Assembly (NCBI GenBank): GCA_963716235.1
Contig: CAVQTE010000010.1
Coordinates: 212,780-276,779, forward strand
Origin: Sva-07 sp963716235
Lineage (GTDB): Bacteria; Actinomycetota; Acidimicrobiia; Acidimicrobiales; Ilumatobacteraceae
DNA length: 64,000 nucleotides
Direction: 5' to 3'
Shown here: positions 8,450-17,090 of the stretch, one piece after another
Layout of the letters: every line of letters starts with the position of its first letter
How positions within the stretch are numbered: the stretch's first letter is position 1
The notes under the pieces: generated by a model
Database searches by the model: none
Told to the model about the DNA's origin: nothing
Seen by the model: only the letters and a program-made list of their open reading frames with translations
Position numbers and translations under genes: made by a program

Positions 8450-8983
8450 ATGACCGACCAAGTCCTCAACCTCCTGAAGTTCGTCCTCCTCGGACTGCTG
8501 TACCTCTTCTTCGCACGTGTCCTGTGGGCGGTGTGGAGCGAGGTCCGCACACCGACGCGACGGCCCGTCGTCGGCAACCCGAAGGTCGCACAACCGCGCC
8601 AGACCCAGGCGGCCCGTCCCGGCGCCGCGCCGCCCGCAGTGCCGACGAACAATCGAGCGCAGGCCAAGCAGGCCAAGAAGAGGGCCCGGGGACGTGCGAG
8701 TCGACTGGTGATCCTCGAACCGAAGGCACGACGAGGTATGAGCATCGAGCTGGTCGGAGATGTCACGCTCGGACGTGAACCCGGGTGCACGATCATGATC
8801 GACGATGACGCCTACGTGTCACAACTCCACCTGCGGGTGTTCGACTACGAGGGCCAACCCATGGTCGAGGACCTCGGCTCGACGAATGGCACATTCCACA
8901 ACGGTTCCAAGCTCGTCGGCGCCAAGCTGCTGCACCCGGGCGATCGCATCCAGGTCGGCACCACGCTGATCGAGGCCCAGTGA
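8450..8983 (+). CDS. fhaB: FhaB: membrane-anchored FHA-domain protein
   Basis: FHA protein of 177 residues with an N-terminal membrane anchor (LLKFVLLGLLYLFFARVLWAVW, about 7-28), a basic proline/alanine linker, and a C-terminal FHA domain (about 85-177) with TLGREPGC, SQLHLRV and STNGTFHNGSKL. In mycobacteria FhaB sits at the septum, is a PknA/PknB substrate and binds PbpA/RodA-type proteins. The SQLH in place of the usual SRxH at the phosphothreonine loop keeps the key serine and histidine. Its stop overlaps the pstP ATG (TGATG), so the two are coupled. Confidence 0.9.
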   Translation: MTDQVLNLLKFVLLGLLYLFFARVLWAVWSEVRTPTRRPVVGNPKVAQPRQTQAARPGAAPPAVPTNNRAQAKQAKKRARGRASRLVILEPKARRGMSIELVGDVTLGREPGCTIMIDDDAYVSQLHLRVFDYEGQPMVEDLGSTNGTFHNGSKLVGAKLLHPGDRIQVGTTLIEAQ

Positions 8984-10479
8984 TGGCCAATCTCCGCGTC
9001 GGCGCCACGACTCATACCGGCCAGGTCCGACCAGCCAACGAGGACAGCCTGCTCATCACCCCGACGGTCTTCGTCGTGGCCGATGGTATGGGCGGGCACG
9101 AAGCGGGTGAGGTCGCGAGCCAGATCGCCGTCGAGCGCATCGCCGAACTGCTCGAGGGCGACGAGTTGCCCTCCGCCGAGACCGTCGTGGCCGCCATTCG
9201 TACCGCCAACGGCGACATCTACCGTGCCACGATCGCCAACCCCGGCCACGCCGGCATGGGCACCACGATCACCGCCATCGCGGTCATCGGCGACCATTAC
9301 GCGGGCCGGGCAGAACCGAATCTCGACCTCGACGACCGAGTCGCTTCACCTGTACCCGGTTCCGAAGCGACCGGCACTACCTCGGCCGACACAGCAGGCG
9401 ATGAAGACACCGATGACGACACCGTTGACGACACCGGCACCCCAACGCTCCCAGGTGACGTGACACCGATCGTGCCGGCCGAGCCGACCGAGGCCCTCGT
9501 TCTCGCAAACGTCGGTGACTCACGCACCTACCTGTTCCGCCACGGTCGGCTCCGTCGGGTCACCGTCGACCACAGCTACGTCCAGGAACTCGTGTCGACC
9601 GGACACCTCAGCGAAGCCGAGGCACGCAACCATCCACGGCGCAACATCATCACGCGGGCCCTCGGCATCGAACCCGACGTGCGAGTCGACTGGTGGACGC
9701 TTCCCCTCATCCGCGGTGACCGCTTCGTGCTGTGCAGCGACGGCTTGGTCGACGAGGTCGACGACGACGACATCGCCGTGACGCTCACCACCGAGGAGGA
9801 TCCGCAGCACGCCGCCGATCTGCTCGTCAAGCTCGCGAACGACGCCGGCGGACGCGACAACATCACCGTCATCGTCATCGACGTGATCGAGGGCGACGAC
9901 CCACCCGACGCCACGCAGGAACTCGACATCGTGCCGCTGTGGGCCGACGGCGGCGCCGATCCGACGCCGGCCGGCACGCTCGAACTCGATGCCGACCCCT
10001 CCCAGCCGCCAGCAGCGGGCACCGCGCACACCGACCTCGATGCGAAATCGGAGCCACGACGCTCGAACGTCAAGCGGTTCGCCATCGGGTTCGGGGTCGC
10101 CGCAGTGATCGTGGCGGCCTTCGTCGTGTTCTCGGCGTGGGCGCGGAATGGCTACTTCGTCGCATTCGACGACGCCGACCAGGCAATCATCTACCAGGGC
10201 CGCCCGGGCGGCGTCCTGTGGATCGACCCCACCGCGGTGAACGAGGGCGGCCCCGAGCGCAACGAGTTCGAGCCCGACGTCGCCGCCGAGATCGACGACC
10301 AACCGGAGTTCGATTCAGCCGATGCCGCTGCGGACTACATCCGCGACGGCGTGACGACCACGACGACGACCACGACCACCACGACGACGACCACCGTTGC
10401 ACCGACGACCACGCTCGCCCCAGCGACAACCGCCGCGACGGGCGCCCCCACCGGAGTGACGACCACTCCAACGCCGTGA
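8983..10479 (+). CDS. pstP: PP2C-family Ser/Thr phosphatase PstP
   Basis: Metal-dependent phosphatase that reverses PknB-type phosphorylation. The catalytic domain (1 to about 300) shows QVRPANEDS, VADGMGGHEAGE and NVGDSRTYLF, and SDGLVDEV and GGRDNITVIV, the Asp-containing PP2C motifs. It differs by an acidic, Thr-rich insert at about residues 110-168 inside the catalytic domain. A linker leads to one transmembrane helix (about 366-388), a short outside domain, and a Thr-rich tail with a run of about 14 Thr (from residue 457). I prefer ATG 8983 (overlapping the fhaB stop) to the GTG three bases upstream. 498 residues; mycobacterial PstP has about 514. Confidence 0.9.
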   Translation: MANLRVGATTHTGQVRPANEDSLLITPTVFVVADGMGGHEAGEVASQIAVERIAELLEGDELPSAETVVAAIRTANGDIYRATIANPGHAGMGTTITAIAVIGDHYAGRAEPNLDLDDRVASPVPGSEATGTTSADTAGDEDTDDDTVDDTGTPTLPGDVTPIVPAEPTEALVLANVGDSRTYLFRHGRLRRVTVDHSYVQELVSTGHLSEAEARNHPRRNIITRALGIEPDVRVDWWTLPLIRGDRFVLCSDGLVDEVDDDDIAVTLTTEEDPQHAADLLVKLANDAGGRDNITVIVIDVIEGDDPPDATQELDIVPLWADGGADPTPAGTLELDADPSQPPAAGTAHTDLDAKSEPRRSNVKRFAIGFGVAAVIVAAFVVFSAWARNGYFVAFDDADQAIIYQGRPGGVLWIDPTAVNEGGPERNEFEPDVAAEIDDQPEFDSADAAADYIRDGVTTTTTTTTTTTTTTVAPTTTLAPATTAATGAPTGVTTTPTP

Positions 10480-10500
10480 CGGTGGTGCCCGGCTCCAGCC

Positions 10501-11925
10501 ATGAGTGACCTCGACACCGCCACCTCCGTGGGACCCGATGTCGTCGTCGATTCGCCACTGGCGCGCAGCCGACGCTCGACCGAGCTGACGCTCGTGGTGA
10601 TGGCGGCGCTGATCACCGGTGCCGCCTACACCATCACCGCACTCGGCACGAACGCCGAGATTCCCCCGGGCATCATCTTCTTCGTTGCGATTCTGCTCGG
10701 GCTGCTGCTGGGCGCGCACGTCGTCGTGCGTCTCGTCGCCCGCGGGGCCGACGGCACCCTGCTGCCCTTGGCCGCCCTGTTGCACGGCATCGGGTTCGTC
10801 ATGATCGCCCGGCTCGACGACGAACTCGCCGGGCTCCAGGCAACGTGGAGCCTCATTGCGATCGGAGCGTTCGTCGCGACGCTGCTCATCGTCCAACGAG
10901 CCACCGATCTGGCCCGCTACAGCTGGTTGTTCTTCTTCGGTGGAGCGTTCCTGCTCCTCCTGCCGCTGGCGCCCGGCCTCGGCGTGAACATCAACGGCGC
11001 CCGCATCTGGGTGAGCCTCGGGCCGATCAACTTCCAGCCAGGCGAGTTCGCCAAGATCGCGCTCGCGATCTTCTTCGCGTCGTACCTCGCCGATCGACGA
11101 GAGCTGATCGCCGCCTCGACGTGGAAGGTGGGTCCGTTCCACCTGCCCGAACCGCGCTACATCGCGCCGATCATCATGGCGTGGGGATTTGCCGTCGTGG
11201 TCATGGTGTTCCAGCGCGATCTCGGATCGTCGTTGCTGTTCTTCACGTTGTTCGTCGTGATGATGTGGGTGGCAACCGAGCGACTCAGCTACCTGTTGAT
11301 CGGCACCGTTCTGTTCGGCGCTGCCGCCTACTTCTCGTGGACACAGTTCAGCCACGTGCAGACCCGCGTCGACATCTGGCTCGACCCCTGGGCTGATCCC
11401 CTCGACAAGGGCTACCAGATCATCCAGTCGCTGTACGGCCTCGCCGACGGGGGCCTCACCGGCACCGGACTCGGCCGCGGCAACCCGGGGCAGGTGCCCG
11501 AGGCCCAGAACGACTTCATCTTCTCCTCGATCGGTGAGGAATGGGGCCTGATCGGCGCCAGTGCCGTGCTGATGGCCTTCGTCCTGATCGTCGGTGGAGG
11601 TCTGCGGATCGCGTTGCGCACCGACCGGACCTTCGAGAAGCTGCTCGCTGTCGGCCTCACCACGATCGTGGGCATCCAGGGATTCATCATCATCGGCGGC
11701 GTCATCAAGGTGGTCCCGCTCACCGGCATCACCCTGCCGTTCGTCAGCTACGGCGGCTCGTCGCTCGTTGCCAACTACGTCTTGCTGGCGTTGCTGATCC
11801 GGCTGTCGGACTCGTCCGCGCGCCGACTCGGTGAACTCCCCGACGACCCGACGCCCGGCGAACGCTGGCAAGCCTGGCGCCTCTCACGACAGCTTCGCAG
11901 GGCCGAGCGACAGGCTCCGGCGTGA
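10501..11925 (+). CDS. rodA: RodA/FtsW-family peptidoglycan glycosyltransferase
   Basis: SEDS-family polymerase that extends glycan strands from lipid II together with a class B penicillin-binding protein, here the next gene. The 474 residues contain about ten to twelve transmembrane helices; visible family signatures are GARIWVSLGPINFQPGEFAK and, near the C-terminus, PLTGITLPFVSYGGSS, plus the IFSSIGEEWGL-type segment. The first 30 residues and the last 45 are soluble, the latter rich in Arg. It lies 21 bases after pstP and 10 before pbpA. The position between pstP and pbpA favours RodA over FtsW; sequence alone does not separate them firmly. Confidence 0.9.
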   Translation: MSDLDTATSVGPDVVVDSPLARSRRSTELTLVVMAALITGAAYTITALGTNAEIPPGIIFFVAILLGLLLGAHVVVRLVARGADGTLLPLAALLHGIGFVMIARLDDELAGLQATWSLIAIGAFVATLLIVQRATDLARYSWLFFFGGAFLLLLPLAPGLGVNINGARIWVSLGPINFQPGEFAKIALAIFFASYLADRRELIAASTWKVGPFHLPEPRYIAPIIMAWGFAVVVMVFQRDLGSSLLFFTLFVVMMWVATERLSYLLIGTVLFGAAAYFSWTQFSHVQTRVDIWLDPWADPLDKGYQIIQSLYGLADGGLTGTGLGRGNPGQVPEAQNDFIFSSIGEEWGLIGASAVLMAFVLIVGGGLRIALRTDRTFEKLLAVGLTTIVGIQGFIIIGGVIKVVPLTGITLPFVSYGGSSLVANYVLLALLIRLSDSSARRLGELPDDPTPGERWQAWRLSRQLRRAERQAPA

Positions 11926-11935
11926 GAGACCCGGC

Positions 11936-13462
11936 ATGAACCGCCAGATCCGCCAGCTCGCCGTGGGGCTCATGGCCTGCTACGTCGTGCTGTTCGTCGC
12001 GCTGAACTACTGGCAGGTCGGGCGCAAGCCCGAGCTCGACGCCCGCTTCGACAACACCCGCCAGACCCTCAGGGAATTCAACCGGCCGCGCGGCCCGATC
12101 GTGACGAGCGACGGCGTCGTGGCGGCTGTGTCGTTCCCGACCGCGCCGGGTGAGCCGTACAACTATCGCCGCGAGTACCCCACGGGCGACCTCCTCGTCG
12201 ACATCACCGGGTACTACACGTTCGCGTTCGGATCGACGCAGGTGGAGCGGCTCTACGGCGACGTCCTCACCGGCACTACCACCGAACAGCAGGTACGCGG
12301 CCTCGGTGACCTGCTCGGCGGCACCGTCGAGACAACGGGCACCGTGGAACTCGCCGTGCGCAACGACGCCCAGGAAGTCGCCCAGTTCCTCCTCGGCGGA
12401 CAGACCGGCTCGGTCACCGTCATCGAGCCGAAGACCGGCGCGATCCGTGCCATGTACAGCAACCCGACGTACGACCCGAACACGTTCGTGAACGCCGATT
12501 TCGAGGTCGCCGAAAGCATCATCACCGAGCTGCAGAACGCCGAGGGCAACCCCCTGCTCGCCCAGGCATACCAGGAGCGCTACATGCCCGGGTCGACGTT
12601 CAAGGTGATCACCACCGGGATCGCACTCGAATCCGGAGTCGTGACGCTCGACAACACGTTCGCAAACGAACGTGAATGGGTCCCGCCCCAGACGACCGAC
12701 CCGATCCAGAACTACAACGGCAGTCTCTGTGGAGGCGATCTTGCGACGGTGTTCGCCCGCAGCTGCAACATCCCGTTCGCCCAGTTGTCGACGCTGGTGG
12801 GTCCGGAGGGAATGGTCGAGGGGACCGCGGCGTGGGGCATCGGCGAGGAGCTGCCGATCGACCTGCCGCGACCGGCAGCGAGCACGTTCGGCAACACCGA
12901 CAATCTGGGCGAGGAGCTCCCGCTGCTGGCGATCCGCGGGTTCGGCCAGAGCGAGGTGCAGATGGTGCCGTTGCACATGGCGATGGTGGCAGGCACGGTC
13001 GCCAACGGCGGCCAGATGATGAAGCCGTACGCGGTGCAGGCGACCTACGACCAGGGCGGCCGGGTACTCGACCAGACGTCACCCGAGGTCTGGAAGACCC
13101 CGATCTCCCCGGGCACCGCCGAGATCGAGAAGCAGCTGATGATCGGCGTCGCCGAACGCGGCACGGCGAGTTGCTGCATTGCACTCGAAGGCGGCATCCC
13201 GGTTGCTGCCAAGACAGGGACGGCGCAGCTCGGTGACCCGTCGAACCCCGACCTGTCTCACGCCTGGATCATCGCGTTCGCTCCGGCCGACGACCCGCAG
13301 TACGCCGTCTCGGTCGTGCTCACCAACGTGCAGTCGACCGGCGACGTCGCGGCGACGGGTGGTCGCCTCGCCGGCCCGATCGCCAAGGGCATGCTCGACT
13401 TCCTCCTCACCGGCGCCGGATCGCTGCCTGTGACCCCCGCAATCCCCGGGGCCGGCACGTGA
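11936..13462 (+). CDS. pbpA: Class B penicillin-binding protein PbpA
   Basis: Peptidoglycan transpeptidase, 508 residues, the usual length of actinobacterial PbpA. An N-terminal signal anchor (LAVGLMACYVVLFVALNYW) is followed by the PBP dimerisation domain and the transpeptidase domain with all three active-site motifs: STFK with nucleophile Ser220, SCN (276-278) and KTG (from Lys426). It acts outside the membrane with the RodA-type partner encoded immediately upstream. ATG 11936 is chosen because the anchor begins there; the frame is open upstream within rodA, but that extension is antisense-like noise. Ends with a short Pro/Ala tail. Confidence 0.92.
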   Translation: MNRQIRQLAVGLMACYVVLFVALNYWQVGRKPELDARFDNTRQTLREFNRPRGPIVTSDGVVAAVSFPTAPGEPYNYRREYPTGDLLVDITGYYTFAFGSTQVERLYGDVLTGTTTEQQVRGLGDLLGGTVETTGTVELAVRNDAQEVAQFLLGGQTGSVTVIEPKTGAIRAMYSNPTYDPNTFVNADFEVAESIITELQNAEGNPLLAQAYQERYMPGSTFKVITTGIALESGVVTLDNTFANEREWVPPQTTDPIQNYNGSLCGGDLATVFARSCNIPFAQLSTLVGPEGMVEGTAAWGIGEELPIDLPRPAASTFGNTDNLGEELPLLAIRGFGQSEVQMVPLHMAMVAGTVANGGQMMKPYAVQATYDQGGRVLDQTSPEVWKTPISPGTAEIEKQLMIGVAERGTASCCIALEGGIPVAAKTGTAQLGDPSNPDLSHAWIIAFAPADDPQYAVSVVLTNVQSTGDVAATGGRLAGPIAKGMLDFLLTGAGSLPVTPAIPGAGT

Positions 13463-13556
13463 GCGTCGGCGGCCGACACCTGCCAGCGCTGGCGGGGGCA
13501 GGGTCGGTAACCTTGCCCAGCGCTGAGAACCCGTATTCCAGCTCAGAAGGCACAAC

Positions 13557-15662
13557 GTGACGAACAACGGCGAGGCGACGGTCATCAACGACCGGTACGA
13601 GATCCACAAGCGGATCGGGCGCGGCGGCATGGCCGACGTCTTCTCCGCGCGCGATCTCCTGCTCGACCGCCAGGTCGCCGTGAAGGTGCTCTTCCCCGAG
13701 TTCGCCACCGACGCCAACTTCGTCGAGCGGTTCCGACGTGAAGCACAGTCGGCCGCCAGTCTGTCGCACCCCAACATCGTCAACGTCTACGACTGGGGCA
13801 AGTTCGAGGGCACCTACTTCATCGTGATGGAGGAGGTACAGGGTCGCACACTGGCCGAGATCCTCTCCACCAACAAGCAGCTCACCTCGAAGCAGGCAGC
13901 CGAGATCGCCAGCGAGGTTGCTGCGGCACTGGGCTTCGCCCACGACAACCACGTCGCTCACCGTGACATCAAGCCCGCAAACATCCTGATCGGTACCAAC
14001 GGTCAGGTGAAGGTCGCCGACTTCGGCATCGCTCGCGCCCTCAACGCGCCGACCGAGTCGAACCTCACGCAGGTCGGCTCGGTCATGGGGACTGCGACGT
14101 ACTTCTCGCCCGAGCAGGCCCAAGGGGCACAGCCTGATCCGCGGAGCGACCTGTACTCGCTCGGCATCGTCATGTACGAGATGGTGGCCGGACGGCCACC
14201 ATTCACCGGCGAGAACCCGGTGAGCATCGCATACAAGCAGGTGCACGACTCGCCGCAGCCGCTCGTCCAGATCGTCGCCGATGTGCCGCGATCGTTCGAG
14301 GCGATCGTGGCGAAGCTCCTCGCCAAGGATCCGAAGATGCGCTACCCGAGTGCCGCGGCGCTCCGTGACGACCTTCGCCGATTCCGCAACGACGAGCCCG
14401 TCCAGGCACTCGCCGCCGCAGCGAACGCCCGTGCGGGTGTCGCCGGCGCGGCGGCTGCCGGAGCGCTCGCGGGCGCGGCGGGTGCCACGACCGTCAATCC
14501 GACCGTCGCCCCCACCGGGATGATGCCCGGCGCAGCACCACGCGCCGACTCGGTGCCCTCGACCGGCATGGTCGAAGCGGGTTACCCGACGGGCGCATCG
14601 GCCGACGCGATGTACTACGACACCAACCCGTCGCGCACGGGTTGGTACGCGCTGGGCGCGTTCGTCGCGCTGATCCTCCTCGTCATCGGTGGTGTCCTGC
14701 TGTTCCAGGCCCTCGGGGGCGACGAAGGCGACGCCGAACCGGCGCAATTCGTCCTCGACGACTACACGAACAAACCACTCGAGGAGGTCATCGCCGACCT
14801 CACCGCCAAGAACATCCGATTCGTCACGACGCCCGAGGAGAGTGCCCTCGTCGCCGTCAACTTCGTCGTGCGCACCGACCCACCGGCCGGCACGTTGATC
14901 CTCAAGGACGACACCGTCGAGGTCTTCTTCAATCCCGACCCGCAGCTCGTGCCGGTCCCCAACGTCGTGACCCTGCCGATCACCGAGGCGAGTTCACTGC
15001 TCGCCGCCGACGGGTTCGTGGTCGGGACGATCACGAACGAGGAACGCGACGACCTCGCCGAGAACACCGTGATCTCGAGCGACCCGCCCGCCGGTACCCC
15101 AGCGTTGCAGGGCACGGTCGTGAATCTCGTCGTGGCGGCCCCGCTGTCGAGTGTGCAGGTGCCTGGCGACGTCATCGGGATGACCGAGGTCGAGGCGCGA
15201 GCGCTCCTGCAGGCTCCGCCGTTCGACTTCGTCGTCACCACCGACGTGCGCTCGAGTCCCACGGTGCCGGCAGGCACGGTGATGGAGATCCGTCCTGGCC
15301 CCGGCGAGTTGATTGCGAAGGGCAGCGACGTGTTGATCATCGTGTCGAATGGTCCCGAGCCCGTGCGGGTCCCGGCCGTGGTCGGTCGGACGGAGGCGCA
15401 GGCCCGCAACACGTTGACGGAGGAAGGCCTCGTCCCGAGCGTTTCCTACGTCGACGTGCCTGCTGGAGCCACCGACGACGGCAGAGTCGTGGCACAGAGC
15501 CTTCCGGCCGGCTCGCAGGTCGACCCGGGCACCGCGATCACGATCACCGTGGGTCGGGCGGTCACCACGGTGCCACCGCCGACGACCACCACCACCACGA
15601 CCACGACCACGACACCGCCGACCACCGCGCCGACGACTACGACGACGACCGTCGCACCCTGA
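13557..15662 (+). CDS. pknB: PASTA-domain Ser/Thr protein kinase PknB
   Basis: Transmembrane kinase controlling cell-wall growth and division. The kinase domain (10-275) has the glycine loop GRGGMADVF, Lys43, HRDIKPANIL with Asp137 and DFG Asp155, so it should be active. An Ala/Gly-rich juxtamembrane segment precedes one helix (about 362-386). Outside are four PASTA repeats (about 397-680), which in homologues bind muropeptides/lipid II, and a Thr/Pro tail with long Thr runs. Start is GTG 13557 with AAGG eight bases upstream. Unlike mycobacteria there is no separate pknA beside it. The stop is one base from the convergent trpG stop. Confidence 0.95.
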   Translation: MTNNGEATVINDRYEIHKRIGRGGMADVFSARDLLLDRQVAVKVLFPEFATDANFVERFRREAQSAASLSHPNIVNVYDWGKFEGTYFIVMEEVQGRTLAEILSTNKQLTSKQAAEIASEVAAALGFAHDNHVAHRDIKPANILIGTNGQVKVADFGIARALNAPTESNLTQVGSVMGTATYFSPEQAQGAQPDPRSDLYSLGIVMYEMVAGRPPFTGENPVSIAYKQVHDSPQPLVQIVADVPRSFEAIVAKLLAKDPKMRYPSAAALRDDLRRFRNDEPVQALAAAANARAGVAGAAAAGALAGAAGATTVNPTVAPTGMMPGAAPRADSVPSTGMVEAGYPTGASADAMYYDTNPSRTGWYALGAFVALILLVIGGVLLFQALGGDEGDAEPAQFVLDDYTNKPLEEVIADLTAKNIRFVTTPEESALVAVNFVVRTDPPAGTLILKDDTVEVFFNPDPQLVPVPNVVTLPITEASSLLAADGFVVGTITNEERDDLAENTVISSDPPAGTPALQGTVVNLVVAAPLSSVQVPGDVIGMTEVEARALLQAPPFDFVVTTDVRSSPTVPAGTVMEIRPGPGELIAKGSDVLIIVSNGPEPVRVPAVVGRTEAQARNTLTEEGLVPSVSYVDVPAGATDDGRVVAQSLPAGSQVDPGTAITITVGRAVTTVPPPTTTTTTTTTTTPPTTAPTTTTTTVAP

Positions 15663-15663
15663 T

Positions 15664-16239
15664 CTACGCGCGAGCGAGGAAGTTCGCGAGCAGGTCGTGT
15701 CCCTGGCCGGTGAGGATGCTCTCGGGGTGGAACTGCACGCCCTCCACCGAGAGTGTGCGATGGCGCACACCCATGACGACGCCGTCGGCGCAGCGAGCCG
15801 TGACGACGAGGTCGTCGGGAATGCTGTCGGGAGCGAGCGTGAGCGAGTGGTACCTCGTTGCAGTCAGCGGTGACGACAGTCCGGCGAACACACCGGTGCC
15901 GTCGTGAATGATCTCGGAGGTCTTCCCGTGCATCAGCTCCGGAGCGCCCACGACGTGAGCGCCGTAGACGTGGCCGATCGCCTGGTGGCCGAGGCACACA
16001 CCGAACAACGGCGTCCCGATCGCGGCGAACGCCCCGATCGACTCGCAGATGATGCCGCTCGTCTCGGGCCGGCCGGGCCCTGGTGACAACAGCACCGCAT
16101 CGGGCTGCAATGCCACGGCATCGTCGACCGAGAGTTGATCGTTACGCACCACGATCGGATCGGCGCCCAGCTCACCGAGGTACTGCACCAGGTTGTAGAC
16201 GAAGCTGTCGTAACTGTCGATGACGAGGACACGGGTCAC
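15664..16239 (-). CDS. trpG: Glutamine amidotransferase, TrpG/PabA type
   Basis: Class I glutaminase subunit that supplies ammonia to anthranilate or aminodeoxychorismate synthase. The 191 residues start VLVIDSYDSFVYNLVQYLGE and contain PGPGRPE, nucleophile Cys82 in GVCLGHQAIG, and His170/Glu172 in GVQFHPES, a complete catalytic triad. I set the start at GTG 16239, the usual N-terminus; an in-frame extension to 16293 looks non-coding. No synthase partner is nearby, so trpG versus pabA is undecided. In actinobacteria this gene normally follows pknB; here it is on the opposite strand and convergent. Confidence 0.9.
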   Translation of the reverse strand: MTRVLVIDSYDSFVYNLVQYLGELGADPIVVRNDQLSVDDAVALQPDAVLLSPGPGRPETSGIICESIGAFAAIGTPLFGVCLGHQAIGHVYGAHVVGAPELMHGKTSEIIHDGTGVFAGLSSPLTATRYHSLTLAPDSIPDDLVVTARCADGVVMGVRHRTLSVEGVQFHPESILTGQGHDLLANFLARA

Positions 16240-16309
16240 CGCACCAGTATGCGCTCCATCCGGTCTCCGTGAACGGTCAGTTGTCCTGATCACCTATGCT
16301 CGGTGCTGC

Positions 16310-16621
16310 ATGGCTCCCCCGAAGCGAAAGACCGGCGGAGGTCGGGTGACCCCGAAGGGGACTCGGCCCGAGGATCGCCACATTCAGTCCGACGACCAAC
16401 CGCACCACGCAGCCGTCGCGTCGTCGCGCTACACGCCGAAAGCGACCAAACGCCAGCTGGTGCCACCGCACTGGATCCCGATCATCATGATCGTGCTGCT
16501 CGTCGCCGGCGGGCTGATGATCATGGCTCGGTACCTGATCTTCACCGACAGCAACATTCCGACGCTGATCGGGCTGGGCTGCATCCTGGGCGGGCTCTAC
16601 ACCGCCACCAAGTGGCGTTGA
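16310..16621 (+). CDS. crgA: Cell-division protein CrgA
   Basis: Small membrane protein (103 residues) that in actinobacteria helps coordinate Z-ring and septal peptidoglycan assembly with FtsZ, FtsQ and PBPs. The N-terminal 65 residues are polar and basic (MAPPKRKTGGG), followed by two transmembrane helices (about 66-86 and 90-103), with WIP at the first helix as in CrgA, and the terminal ATKWR matching the family end (ATRW). Position next to trpG and pknB is the same as in other actinobacteria. ATG 16310 gives the normal size. Confidence 0.9.
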   Translation: MAPPKRKTGGGRVTPKGTRPEDRHIQSDDQPHHAAVASSRYTPKATKRQLVPPHWIPIIMIVLLVAGGLMIMARYLIFTDSNIPTLIGLGCILGGLYTATKWR

Positions 16622-16650
16622 CCACCTGATCGAGCACCCGGTTCCCGCCC

Positions 16651-16712
16651 TGTGGGAAACCTCGAATCACATCGGTGTGGTTCCCCCCATGTTGTCCCCA
16701 TCCTGTGGATAA
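16651..16712. promoter_or_regulatory. Cluster of DnaA-box-like 9-mers
   Basis: The gap after crgA holds TGTGGATAA at 16704-16712, a perfect DnaA box on the minus strand (TTATCCACA), and TTGTCCCCA at 16692-16700, one base from the actinobacterial TTGTCCACA, facing it across 3 bases. Weaker matches are TGTGGGAAA (16651-16659) and TGTGGTTCC (16676-16684). The conserved gene block here is normally near oriC. The sites could bind DnaA for regulation or titration; too few are present to call an origin. Confidence 0.5.
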
Positions 16713-16751
16713 CGCACGTTGGATCGGCGGACCCGACCGTTGCGTGCGACC

Positions 16752-17018
16752 TCAGTCGTAGAGGGGCGCAACCTCGATCATGTCCTCGAGACAGTGCCGA
16801 GGGGGTGGTGGATCGTCGTCAGGGGCCATCGTCAATCTCAGCTCCACCCCACAGACATCGCAGCGATACCTGCGGTTCACCTTGCGCAGTTCGCCCGTCG
16901 GTGGGGGTTCCGGCGGCAGCGAGGTCATGCTGCGCAGCATCATGATCCCGGTTTTCCACAGGACGTAGCCCATGAAGATGCCGAATCCCACCCAGATGAT
17001 CGTCGAGACGGCGGGCAT
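16752..17018 (-). CDS. Small membrane protein with C-terminal zinc-ribbon-like motif
   Basis: An 88-residue protein with one N-terminal helix (STIIWVGFGIFMGYVLWKTG) and a short cytosolic-looking tail containing YRCDVCGVEL and a later Cys in PPRHCLEDM; two Cys plus Cys/His residues could bind one zinc. Similar small proteins occur widely in actinobacteria near division genes but have no known function. ATG 17018. It lies between crgA and a MarR gene and appears to be its own transcription unit. Confidence 0.7.
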   Translation of the reverse strand: MPAVSTIIWVGFGIFMGYVLWKTGIMMLRSMTSLPPEPPPTGELRKVNRRYRCDVCGVELRLTMAPDDDPPPPRHCLEDMIEVAPLYD

Positions 17019-17057
17019 GAGGCCACGCTAGCGGCGATCCCCCACTCGAATCGGAGG

Positions 17058-17090
17058 CATCACGATTGGGGTCAGACCCCAATCGTGATG
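17058..17090. terminator. Long perfect stem-loop at the MarR gene end
   Basis: Two perfect 16-base arms (CATCACGATTGGGGTC / GACCCCAATCGTGATG) around a single A at 17074. The MarR stop codon (17072-17074) lies at its centre, so one arm encodes the last five residues. The core GGGGTC-A-GACCCC recurs in two other hairpins of the window. Probably a terminator; no T-run follows. Confidence 0.6.

Noticed and set aside
10351..10395. ACG/ACC repeats as a CRISPR or minisatellite element
   Set aside because: They are in-frame Thr codons of pstP (and similarly in pknB at 15580-15655); no spacers or direct-repeat structure.
16624..16751. The replication origin itself
   Set aside because: Only two good DnaA boxes, no AT-rich unwinding region and no dnaA/dnaN beside it.
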